A program made the position numbers and the translations under genes. The notes below the pieces were generated by a model that had not been told where the DNA came from, did not search any database, and worked only from the letters and a program-made list of their open reading frames with translations. A DNA stretch of 64,000 nt from an uncultured Acetatifactor sp. (lineage in GTDB: Bacteria; Bacillota; Clostridia; Lachnospirales; Lachnospiraceae), in the NCBI GenBank assembly GCA_947581865.1, contig CANPWA010000004.1, forward strand, positions 124,001 to 188,000, read 5' to 3'. Each line of letters starts with the position of its first letter. Positions within the stretch are counted from its first letter, which is position 1. This document shows positions 1 to 7,789 of this stretch, one piece after another.

Positions 1-46
1 AACGCCCGAAAGGGTCAGGGAGTATATGGATGAGCGCAAAAACTAA
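1..46 (+). CDS. 3' end of an upstream gene (partial)
   Basis: The second forward frame is open from the window edge to a TAA at 44-46 and ends in the residues EYMDERKN. It overlaps the start of the next gene by 17 bases, the kind of overlap seen between co-transcribed genes. Too little is visible to identify it; the first forward frame also ends nearby (TGA 31-33) and could be the real one instead. Confidence 0.35.
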   Translation, partial: TPERVREYMDERKN

Positions 47-527
47 AATTGTGGTACTTCATATGAAGGAATTGATCTATACAGGTGTATTTGCAGTACT
101 GGGGATTCTGCTTGTCGCCATGTTGATCATCATGTTCATGCCCAAGGACAAGGATACCGTGCCTGAAAATCCGGAAGTGCCGCCACAGACAGAAAACCCG
201 GACGAAACCCCTGCCACATCAGCCAATTACATACCCGGTATCTACACCACGGAGCTCGTGCTGGGCGGTCAGACAATCGATGTGGAAGTCATCGTAAGCC
301 AGGAGGCGATCTCCTCCATCCGTCTGGTCAATTTAAGCGAATCTGTCACCACGATGTACCCGCTGCTTGAGCCGACGCTGGAATCCATCTGCAATCAGGT
401 TTATGAGACGCAGTCATTGGAAAACATAACCTATACCTCCGACAGCAAATATACTTCCCTTGTGCTGTTGGAAGCGATCCGCAATTCCCTCTCCAAGGCT
501 CAGCCCACGGAGGAAGGAACCAAATAG
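30..527 (+). CDS. FMN-binding-like membrane-anchored protein
   Basis: The 165-residue product has one N-terminal transmembrane helix (about residues 14-37), a Pro/Glu/Thr-rich linker (38-66), then a domain of about 95 residues. That domain begins YIPGIYTTELVLGGQTIDVE and continues with a stretch around VIVSQEAISSIRLVN. This pattern of a short GxY start followed by two beta strands resembles the extracytoplasmic FMN-binding-like domains common in Clostridia. The usual SGAT flavinylation motif is not present, so covalent FMN is not supported. It probably acts at the outer face of the membrane; substrate and partner are unknown. It converges with nadE across a strong hairpin. The family call is from general resemblance only. 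Confidence 0.55.
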   Translation: MSAKTKIVVLHMKELIYTGVFAVLGILLVAMLIIMFMPKDKDTVPENPEVPPQTENPDETPATSANYIPGIYTTELVLGGQTIDVEVIVSQEAISSIRLVNLSESVTTMYPLLEPTLESICNQVYETQSLENITYTSDSKYTSLVLLEAIRNSLSKAQPTEEGTK

Positions 528-560
528 CCTGCAAAAACAGCCCGCCAAAGGATAAAAATG

Positions 561-623
561 ATATGCTCCCTTCCGGACAGACAAGTGAAACGATAAAACC
601 CTGTCACTTAGGAGGGAGCATAT
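561..623. terminator. Hairpin between convergent genes
   Basis: ATATGCTCCCT (561-571) and AGGGAGCATAT (613-623) are perfect 11-base inverted repeats. A second, inner inverted repeat (AAGTGA/TCACTT) lies in the loop. Read on the minus strand the stem is followed by CATTTTTATCC, which fits termination of the nadE transcript; the position between convergent genes suggests it may serve both. Confidence 0.6.
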
Positions 624-654
624 TAAAATAGTTGTATCCGGCGCGACAGCCCTT

Positions 655-2571
655 TTAAACACTCAGCGTATCAATCTGCTCCAGCCACAAAGCCACACTG
701 GCATCAGAGGGCATGCGCAGATCTCCTCTCGGCGACAGGGCGACACTTCCCACTTTCGGTCCGTCCGGAAGACAGGAACGCTTAAACTGCTGACCGAAAA
801 ACCTGGTATAAAAAGTCTTCAGCCATTTCAGGATTTCTTCGTCATCATACATCCCCGCAAAAGCCAGTCTTGCCACCCGGAACACCTTTGCAGGCTCAAA
901 TCCGCATCGGAGCATATAGTACAGGAAAAAGTCATGCAGCTCATATGGGCCCACCAGATCTTCCGTCCGCTGCGCGATCCTGCCGTCTACAGGCGGCAGA
1001 AGTTCCGGGCTCACAGGCGTGTCAAGCACATCCAGCAGCACCTCTGCAAGTTTCTGATCACCGCAGGTATCTGCATAATATTTCACCAGATGACGCACCA
1101 GAGACTTCGGCACACCCGCGTTTACGCCGTACATAGACATATGATCTCCATTGTACGTCGCCCAGCCCAGCGCCAGCTCGGACATATCTCCCGTTCCTAC
1201 CACCAGCCCGCCCTCTCTGTTGGCGATATCCATCAAAATCTGTGTGCGTTCCCGGGCCTGACTGTTCTCATAGGCGGCATCGTGCCGGTCAGGATCCTGT
1301 CCGATATCCCGGAAATGAATCTCCACCGCCTCTTTGATATCGACTTTTTCCAGAGTAACCCCCAAAATTTCCGACAGTCGGCAGGCATTCTCATAGGTTC
1401 TGTCCGTTGTGCCAAAACAGGGCATGGTCACCGCAGTAATACCCTTTCTGTCCAGTCCCAGCATATCAAAAGTGCGAACGGTCACAAGAAGCGCAAGCGT
1501 GGAATCCAGACCTCCGGAGATCCCCAGCACCGCCGACTTTAATCCCGTGTGTTCATACCGTTTCTTCAGCCCATAGGACTGTATGGACAGAATTTCCTCG
1601 CAGCGGCGGCTGCGCTGTTGTTCATCGGTGGGCACAAAAGGCGTACAGCCAAAATGTCTTTCCAGCTCTGTCTCGGATACCTTCAGGGCAAACGGCACTG
1701 TCACATAGGACAGACCGGGCGCTTTGCCAAAGGTACCCATCCGGCGTCTCTCATTCAGAATGCGATGCACATCCAGATCTCCATACACCGTCTCCCCGAT
1801 AAATTGCTTTGACTGGGAAAGGATCATCCCGTTCTCCGCGATCAGATTATGCCCGCCGAACACTAAATCCTGGGTGGACTCGCCCTCGCCGGCAGAGGTA
1901 TAAATATATCCTGCTAACAGCCTTGCGCTCGCGGACTTTACCAACAATTCCCTGTATTCATCTTTCCCCACCGTCTCATTGGATGCGGAGAGATTGACAA
2001 TGACCGTCGCTCCCATCAGCGCATGATCGGTGGACGGCGGACTGGCGACCCACAAATCCTCACAGATCTCGCATCCCACCGTAAGCCCCCTGACGCTGGT
2101 ACAGCGAAAGAGCAGGTTCGCACCGAACGGAATCTCTGCGCCGTCAAAAGGATAACTCTCCACCTGCAGATTGCCCGAAGCAAAATGCCTGCCCTCATAA
2201 AATTCCGCATAAGCAGGGATGTTCACCTTTGGCACCAGACCGATGACCTGCCCGTTCTGAAGCGCTGCCGCCACGTTATAGAGCTTACCTTCCCGCTCCA
2301 TGGGCAGCCCTACAAAAACCAGCGCATCCTGTCCCCGCGTTGCCGCAGCCACTGTGGAGAGCGCCTGTTTCGCGCCCTCGAGCAAAAGTTCCTGTAAAAA
2401 CAGATCATTACAGGTATACCCCGTAAGACACAGTTCCGGAAATACAATGATCCTGGCGCCCCTCTCATATGCTTTTTTCAACTCGGCGCATACCGCCCGG
2501 GCATTGTAGGCGGTATCCGCCACTTTGATCTTAGGGGTAACTGCCGCCACTTTGATAAATCCATCATTCAT
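655..2571 (-). CDS. nadE: Glutamine-dependent NAD+ synthetase
   Basis: This 638-residue enzyme amidates deamido-NAD to NAD+ using ammonia released from glutamine, the last step of NAD synthesis in the cytoplasm. The N-terminal carbon-nitrogen hydrolase (glutaminase) domain shows the Glu-Lys-Cys triad: E46 in VFPELCLTGY, K115 in LVPKVNIP and C170 in GCEICEDLWV. The C-terminal synthetase domain carries the P-loop SGGLDS at 352-357. Length matches the long, glutamine-using form. The chosen ATG at 2571 follows AAGGAGACAGGCT; the open frame runs 33 codons further upstream, but that stretch overlaps the hslO end and lacks similarity. It lies 34 bases behind hslO, probably in the same operon. Confidence 0.96.
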   Translation of the reverse strand: MNDGFIKVAAVTPKIKVADTAYNARAVCAELKKAYERGARIIVFPELCLTGYTCNDLFLQELLLEGAKQALSTVAAATRGQDALVFVGLPMEREGKLYNVAAALQNGQVIGLVPKVNIPAYAEFYEGRHFASGNLQVESYPFDGAEIPFGANLLFRCTSVRGLTVGCEICEDLWVASPPSTDHALMGATVIVNLSASNETVGKDEYRELLVKSASARLLAGYIYTSAGEGESTQDLVFGGHNLIAENGMILSQSKQFIGETVYGDLDVHRILNERRRMGTFGKAPGLSYVTVPFALKVSETELERHFGCTPFVPTDEQQRSRRCEEILSIQSYGLKKRYEHTGLKSAVLGISGGLDSTLALLVTVRTFDMLGLDRKGITAVTMPCFGTTDRTYENACRLSEILGVTLEKVDIKEAVEIHFRDIGQDPDRHDAAYENSQARERTQILMDIANREGGLVVGTGDMSELALGWATYNGDHMSMYGVNAGVPKSLVRHLVKYYADTCGDQKLAEVLLDVLDTPVSPELLPPVDGRIAQRTEDLVGPYELHDFFLYYMLRCGFEPAKVFRVARLAFAGMYDDEEILKWLKTFYTRFFGQQFKRSCLPDGPKVGSVALSPRGDLRMPSDASVALWLEQIDTLSV

Positions 2572-2605
2572 AGCCTGTCTCCTTGTCCGTCCCGACGCAA
2601 AAAGT

Positions 2606-3487
2606 TCAGCCTCCTGCACGCTGATAGAGTTTTTGCAGCTCCTCGACCGTAAATAGATAATCGCGGGCACAGAAATGACAGTTGACCTCTATCTCCCTGC
2701 CCTCATCGATCATATCCTGCAATTCTTTCCTTCCAAGACTGATCAAAGCCCTCTCCACCCGGGTCTTGTCACAGTTGCACTGGAACCGGCAGGGCAGAGT
2801 ATCCGTCACCTTAGGCTCCAATCCCTCCAAAACACGCTCCAGCATCCGTTCCGGGGAATCTCCTCCATCCAGCATGGCAGTGACGGAAGGAATCTTCTTC
2901 AGGTTCTCCTCCAGCCGGAGGATGATGCTCTCTTCCGTAAAAGGCATCAGCTGAACGATAAATCCTCCGGCCTGACGGACCGTGTTGTCCCGCTCCATCA
3001 GGACTCCGAGCCCCACACAGGAAGGGATCTGCTCCGAAACCGCAAAATAATAAGTCAGATCTTCCGCGATCTCTCCCGTCTGCAATTCAGTCTGCCCCAC
3101 ATAGGGCTCCTTTAATCCCATATCCTTGATGACGCTCAGATACCCTTTGCCCACTGCACCGCCCACATCCAGTTTTCCGACGGCATTCGCCGGCAGGATC
3201 ACATCCGGCACATGGGCATACCCTTTCACACATCCCCTGGGATCCGCAGTCACAACAAGCCCCTTTACAGGACCGTCTCCTTTCATCTGCAAAGTCAGAA
3301 GATCTTTCTCTCCTTTTAACATACTTCCCATCATCGCGCCGGCGCTCAACAGTCTCCCCAGCGCCGCCGTCACGACCGGGCTGGTATTATGGGCTTGTCT
3401 TGCTTTTTCCACAAGATTCTTCGTGGTACATGCGAAGGCCCGGATACCTGTATCTGCAGCCGTTGCGCGCACAATATGATCGTTCAT
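2606..3487 (-). CDS. hslO: Redox-regulated chaperone Hsp33
   Basis: The 293-residue product matches Hsp33, a cytoplasmic holdase activated by oxidation that protects unfolded proteins. Typical N-terminal text includes LKGEKDLLTLQMKGDGP and GCVKGYAHVP. The C-terminal zinc switch is intact: CNC in CRFQCNCDKT and CHFC in EVNCHFCARD, giving the CxC plus CxxC ligands that form disulfides when oxidised. Its start overlaps the stop of the upstream methyltransferase by four bases (ATGA), so translation is probably coupled. Confidence 0.96.
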   Translation of the reverse strand: MNDHIVRATAADTGIRAFACTTKNLVEKARQAHNTSPVVTAALGRLLSAGAMMGSMLKGEKDLLTLQMKGDGPVKGLVVTADPRGCVKGYAHVPDVILPANAVGKLDVGGAVGKGYLSVIKDMGLKEPYVGQTELQTGEIAEDLTYYFAVSEQIPSCVGLGVLMERDNTVRQAGGFIVQLMPFTEESIILRLEENLKKIPSVTAMLDGGDSPERMLERVLEGLEPKVTDTLPCRFQCNCDKTRVERALISLGRKELQDMIDEGREIEVNCHFCARDYLFTVEELQKLYQRAGG

Positions 3488-4353
3488 GATGATTTCCCCT
3501 GCTCTCTCGCTACGATATAAACTCTTTCGCTCCTGTCTGTGACAGGGCCCTGTGTATCCGCATCCCGAAGCTCGATGATTTGCAGCCCCGCCTCCTGCAC
3601 CAGGCTTTCCATCTGTTCCGGAGCATATCCCCGCTGCAAATGCGTTTCCGTGAATCGTCGGAAAAGTTCCCCCTTTTCACGCAAAAAAACCGTCACATCA
3701 TACTCGTTCAGGGCACTCTCCCTGTCATAATAATTTTCCCAGATAAAACTGCAATTCTCACGGTTTTCCGCAATCGTAGCGTCTCCGATGACTTCCCGGT
3801 ATTTGTATTCGGTATTAAAATCAAAGATAAACAATCCACCCGGATAGAGATAATTGTTGACTCTGCTAAAAATCTCCCGCAGTTCGTGTTCCTCCAAGAT
3901 ATAATTGATACTGTCACAAACACTGACAATCGTCCCCACAGTGCTGTATAGCTCCAGTTCCCGCATATCCTGCTGCAGATAAAGGATCTCTGATCCGCTC
4001 TCTTCTCTTTTCCCCATGGCAATTCCCAGCATATCAGGTGAATTGTCCACACCGATCATGTCATAGCCCTTCTCATACAAAAGTTCCGTCAGCGTCCCTG
4101 TACCGCATCCCAAATCCACCACCAGATTGCGCTCCGAGGCAAGAATATCCTTAAGGGATACCTCACCGCCCGCATCATCCCTGCCTCCTTGGGGGCATGC
4201 CTCTGTTCCGCCCCCGGCGTTCCCGCCGCGAACAGGCTTTGATATGCCATATTTCTCTATAAAGCTGACCAATGTCTCACACCACTCGGCATAGGGCGTA
4301 CGATCCATCAGTTCATCATACACTTCGGCAAAATCAGAATAAATCTCCGACAT
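3484..4353 (-). CDS. Class I SAM-dependent methyltransferase
   Basis: The 289-residue protein has the Rossmann methyltransferase fold: motif I is VVDLGCGTGTLTELL, followed by GVDNSPDML (acidic loop binding the ribose), LQQDMREL, and SVCDSINYI. It starts with YSDFAEVYDELMDR, as in small cytosolic methyltransferases next to hslO in Clostridia. The substrate cannot be told. Between about residues 38 and 66 there is an unusual Gly-rich insert (around GGNAGGGTEACPQGG) that relatives of this fold do not need; the underlying DNA is locally GC-rich. The stop TAA of the upstream exporter directly abuts its ATG. Confidence 0.85.
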   Translation of the reverse strand: MSEIYSDFAEVYDELMDRTPYAEWCETLVSFIEKYGISKPVRGGNAGGGTEACPQGGRDDAGGEVSLKDILASERNLVVDLGCGTGTLTELLYEKGYDMIGVDNSPDMLGIAMGKREESGSEILYLQQDMRELELYSTVGTIVSVCDSINYILEEHELREIFSRVNNYLYPGGLFIFDFNTEYKYREVIGDATIAENRENCSFIWENYYDRESALNEYDVTVFLREKGELFRRFTETHLQRGYAPEQMESLVQEAGLQIIELRDADTQGPVTDRSERVYIVAREQGKSS

Positions 4354-4830
4354 TTACATCACCGCCCCGATCGCACCAAATACACCCGCACTTAAAAGCC
4401 CCATGATAATGCCTGCCAGGATCACACCCAAAAGCACTGCAGCCACGCTGGACTTAAAATCCATATCAAGAAGACTTGCCGCAAGAGTGCCGGTCCATGC
4501 GCCTGTTCCCGGAAGAGGTATTCCCACGAACAAGAGAAGCGCCACAAAGAGACCTCTTCCCGCCTTCTTTTGAAGCTGCACCCCGCCTTTGTGCCCTTTT
4601 TCCAGACAGAAACGGAAAAACCCTCCTATCACAGGCTTGTCAGCTCCCCACTCCAACACCTTTCTGGCAAACAGAAAGATAAACGGCACGGGAATCATAT
4701 TTCCCAGGATACAGATAATGTAGCTGGGCAGAAGAGGCAGATCAAATCCCACCGCATAGGGGATCGCCCCTCTGAGTTCGATCAACGGCACCATGGAGAT
4801 AAGGAAAATAATGAGATAGTTTTTCAGCAT
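4354..4830 (-). CDS. Small multidrug-export family membrane protein (COG2426)
   Basis: This 158-residue integral membrane protein has about four hydrophobic segments. It carries the family signatures VPLIELRGAIPYAVG near the N-terminus and GIPLPGTGAWTGTLAA in the middle. Proteins of this family (Pfam Sm_multidrug_ex) are annotated as small multidrug exporters, but their real substrates are poorly known. It is the first gene of the run that continues into the methyltransferase with no gap. Confidence 0.85.
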   Translation of the reverse strand: MLKNYLIIFLISMVPLIELRGAIPYAVGFDLPLLPSYIICILGNMIPVPFIFLFARKVLEWGADKPVIGGFFRFCLEKGHKGGVQLQKKAGRGLFVALLLFVGIPLPGTGAWTGTLAASLLDMDFKSSVAAVLLGVILAGIIMGLLSAGVFGAIGAVM

Positions 4831-4900
4831 AAATTAACTCCGTTTCTATTTATTTGCAGACTTGATCTGCCGGATGTCCCTAATATTTTTACTCAATCTG

Positions 4901-5959
4901 TCAGCTTGCTGCCAGATAATTTTCGAGGAAAGACAGCAATGTATCCATCTCCTCGTCCGTTCCTATCGTGATACGCAGATATTCCGAGATTCTCGGCTTG
5001 TTCCAATGGCGCACATAGATGTTATTCTCCCGGAGCGCCTGGAAGATCTGCTCTCCCGGTACCGTTTTATGTCGGGCAAAAATAAAGTTTGCTCTTGAAT
5101 CCGGGAACGTAAATCCCAGCTCCCTCAGCCTCCCTTTCACCCGTTCCCTCGTATTGACGATCCTGCCGGTGATACCCTTGAAATAGGCATCGTCCCGAAC
5201 TGCCTCCACCCCCAGAACCTGGGAAGGATAATTCATGGTATAAGAATTAAAAGAAAATTTCACATCGTTCAGATATCGGATCATCTTCTCGCTGCCGATG
5301 CAAAAACCGATTCGCAGCCCTGCCATTGCTCTTGATTTGGAAAAGGTCTGAACTACCAGAAGATTATCATATTTTTCCAAAAGCGGCAGAGCGCTGACAC
5401 CTCCAAAGTCTATATACGCCTCATCCACGATCACCACAACATCCCGGTTTGCCTGAATGATCTTTTCCACTGTCTCCAGACTTTCGAGCACCCCGGTCGG
5501 CGCATTGGGATTGGGAAAAATAATGCCGCCGTTCGGCTGTCTGTAGTCCTCGGGACGTAAATGCCAGTCTTCGTCCAAAGCGCAGGTCTTATAGGGGATC
5601 CGGTATAATTCTGCCCATACCTCATAAAAAGAATAAGTCACATCCGGAAAAAGAATGGGGCGGTCCCCGTTAAAAAAGGTCATAAATGCCATGGAGATCA
5701 CATCATCCGAACCCACACCCACAAATATCTGTTCCGGCTTTACGCCGTAATATTCTGATAAAATATTGACCAGAGGGGTTGTGTGTGAGTCCGGATAGAG
5801 CCTCAGATCACCACAGTCTAACTTTGCGACCAGCTCTGCCACACCCGGAGCCGGCGGATAGGGACATTCATTTGTGTTAAGCTTGATCATCTTGGCTTTC
5901 CGGGGCTGTTCCCCCGCCACATAAGGCACCACTTTCCGTACATTATCTTCCCATTTCAT
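4901..5959 (-). CDS. hisC: Histidinol-phosphate aminotransferase
   Basis: A 352-residue fold-type I PLP aminotransferase. It contains IKLNTNECPYPP near the N-terminus, the NPNAPTG motif, the VDEAY segment and the PLP-binding lysine in QTFSKSRAMAGLRIG. This combination is characteristic of HisC, which converts imidazole acetol-phosphate and glutamate to histidinol phosphate in histidine synthesis. No other his gene is nearby, so it may be an orphan paralogue or have a broader amino-acid substrate. An ATG at 5959 follows GAGGAGATAACTGTC. Confidence 0.88.
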   Translation of the reverse strand: MKWEDNVRKVVPYVAGEQPRKAKMIKLNTNECPYPPAPGVAELVAKLDCGDLRLYPDSHTTPLVNILSEYYGVKPEQIFVGVGSDDVISMAFMTFFNGDRPILFPDVTYSFYEVWAELYRIPYKTCALDEDWHLRPEDYRQPNGGIIFPNPNAPTGVLESLETVEKIIQANRDVVVIVDEAYIDFGGVSALPLLEKYDNLLVVQTFSKSRAMAGLRIGFCIGSEKMIRYLNDVKFSFNSYTMNYPSQVLGVEAVRDDAYFKGITGRIVNTRERVKGRLRELGFTFPDSRANFIFARHKTVPGEQIFQALRENNIYVRHWNKPRISEYLRITIGTDEEMDTLLSFLENYLAAS

Positions 5960-6036
5960 GACAGTTATCTCCTCATTCTACTAAATAGATATTGTAGCAT
6001 GCCTCTCTTTATTCGTCCAGTGTCCCGCCGGATGTT

Positions 6037-7074
6037 TCATCCCCGCGCCTGCTTCTCCAGCCAGAGTCTTTTCTCTTCCCTGTAGACCTGGACCTGTTCC
6101 TGCATCCCCAGTTTCTCATAGCACGCCGTCAGCCCGTCGAAGGCTCTTTCTCCTCCGGTCTTGATACTGATGGAAGGCGTCGTCTCATACGCGGCATTAT
6201 AATACCACACGGCTGCCTCCTCAAAGTCTCCCCGGGTCATGTGAAAATCCCCGAGTTCACAGCATATTTCCGAACAGCTCTCCCCTGCAACGAGCTTCAT
6301 GGCATACTTATAGAAGGTCTCACTGTCGCCCCGCAGCCTCGCCGCCCGCGCTGCCACACAGCATGCCTCCATAAATTCTTTGGGGCTTCTGTCCACATCC
6401 TCCGCGGAACCGGCAAAAAAATCTTCCGCCTCCAGAAAGTCATCATCGCTCCCCGCTACAAAGAGTTCCCTCGCGTACATCTCATGCAGATGTGCGGACA
6501 GACGTACGCCCCGTTCGGTCTGTCGTCTGAAGTTGGCAAGATCGCGCGCCGCGTGGCTGCATTCCGGCATATGGGTAATGACAATATCGCTGTCATATAC
6601 TACCGGGTCAAGTCTCACGGACTCATGAATCGGATCCTGCCATACAAAACCCCGCTGTCGTTTGAACAGCTTGGGTCTGTATTCCTCATCAAAATTATAG
6701 ACCGTACCGTATTGCAGCTGATTGCCGTATTTCATCTGTACGATCTCTATCTCAGGGAGCAGAGCTTCCTTCAGCCTCCGATACTTTTCCCGATTTTCCT
6801 CATCAAGCACTTCATCCGCGTCCGCCGAGTAAATATAATCCATTCTTGCCTTGGAGAACGCGAAATTGCGTGCAGCGCTAAAGTCATCGATCCAGACAAA
6901 ATCATAGATCCGGTCCGTATAACGGGCGGCGATCTCCTTTGTCTGATCGGTGGAACCGGTGTCCACGATCACAATTTCGTCCATAAGATCCGCCACGCTG
7001 TCAAGACAGCGCGCCAGCACTTTCTCCTCATTTTTTACTATCATACAGAGAGAAATCGTAATCTCCTTGTCCAT
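6037..7074 (-). CDS. Family 2 glycosyltransferase with C-terminal helical repeats
   Basis: The 345-residue protein begins ITISLCMIVKNEEKVLARCL and has VDTGSTDQT and SADADEVLDEE, the nucleotide-sugar and metal-binding signatures of GT2 enzymes. The C-terminal third (about 230-335) is helical with TPR-like text (for example SEICCELGDFHMTRGDFEEA). This matches the cytosolic TPR-glycosyltransferase group found in Firmicutes, which often modifies proteins or builds surface glycans. The acceptor is unknown. It sits just downstream of the Tad pilus operon; a role in pilin or surface-protein glycosylation is possible but only inferred from position. Confidence 0.85.
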   Translation of the reverse strand: MDKEITISLCMIVKNEEKVLARCLDSVADLMDEIVIVDTGSTDQTKEIAARYTDRIYDFVWIDDFSAARNFAFSKARMDYIYSADADEVLDEENREKYRRLKEALLPEIEIVQMKYGNQLQYGTVYNFDEEYRPKLFKRQRGFVWQDPIHESVRLDPVVYDSDIVITHMPECSHAARDLANFRRQTERGVRLSAHLHEMYARELFVAGSDDDFLEAEDFFAGSAEDVDRSPKEFMEACCVAARAARLRGDSETFYKYAMKLVAGESCSEICCELGDFHMTRGDFEEAAVWYYNAAYETTPSISIKTGGERAFDGLTACYEKLGMQEQVQVYREEKRLWLEKQARG

Positions 7075-7116
7075 CTGGCTACTCCTTCGTTTTGTTTACA
7101 GACTTGTTCTGCCATA

Positions 7117-7785
7117 CTAAATGTACCATTTCCCGATAGCAAAATCAACCCAAAGCCAAAAAGCAGCCACAATATAAGGGATGAACGGAACGGGTTTTTT
7201 TAACCGTCCCCGCCGCGTCACATTTCCCGAAAGGAACTGCATGGCGCACAAGCCAGCAAACGCTATTGTCATATGTGCCGTAAAATCCTCCCATTCCATT
7301 CCCAGTGCGGTCATTCCCAAAGCACAGACACAGAAGGCATGGCAGTCTGCCCTCCCGTAGAATCGCCCAAAGACCGCCTGCTGGACAAAGATATACAGTA
7401 ACAGCTGCCATCCGGCTGCCCCAGCCGGTTTTCCCTGACAGTTCTGAAGAAACCATACTCCCGCCAGCGCTCCTGACGCAAGGCACCATACAAAACGATA
7501 GACCATCCGTTCCCACAGATCCATCACCGATGCGGCGATCAGGCTGCCCGCCGCACAGCCGAGCAGCACATCAGCCAAAATACAGGTTTGGTGCAGGACA
7601 GCAATACCCAGGGCATTGAAAATACATGCCGATGCCAACAGCTCTTTCAGGCGGAGGCACACATTCAGAGTCCAGTGCTCATCCCTGCTGCCGATCCTGA
7701 AGATCAACATTACGGTGGCATAACCGGCGCACGCCGCCACAAACCATTTCAGCAAAAAAGATCCCGCTTCTTCCATTGTCACCAT
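7117..7785 (-). CDS. Prepilin peptidase (TadV/CpaA-like)
   Basis: This 222-residue multi-pass membrane protein carries the two aspartates expected of type IV prepilin aspartyl peptidases: D89 in SVMDLWERMVY and D147 in FYGRADCHAF (GxxD). About six hydrophobic segments surround them, and a KKPVPFIPYI segment near the C-terminus is typical of the family. It should cleave the Flp-type pilin and pseudopilins encoded a few kilobases upstream. The long N-terminal methyltransferase domain of PilD is absent, as in Tad systems. It starts four bases after the stop of the giant surface protein and is the last pilus gene of the run. Confidence 0.82.
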   Translation of the reverse strand: MVTMEEAGSFLLKWFVAACAGYATVMLIFRIGSRDEHWTLNVCLRLKELLASACIFNALGIAVLHQTCILADVLLGCAAGSLIAASVMDLWERMVYRFVWCLASGALAGVWFLQNCQGKPAGAAGWQLLLYIFVQQAVFGRFYGRADCHAFCVCALGMTALGMEWEDFTAHMTIAFAGLCAMQFLSGNVTRRGRLKKPVPFIPYIVAAFWLWVDFAIGKWYI

Positions 7786-7789
7786 GGTG

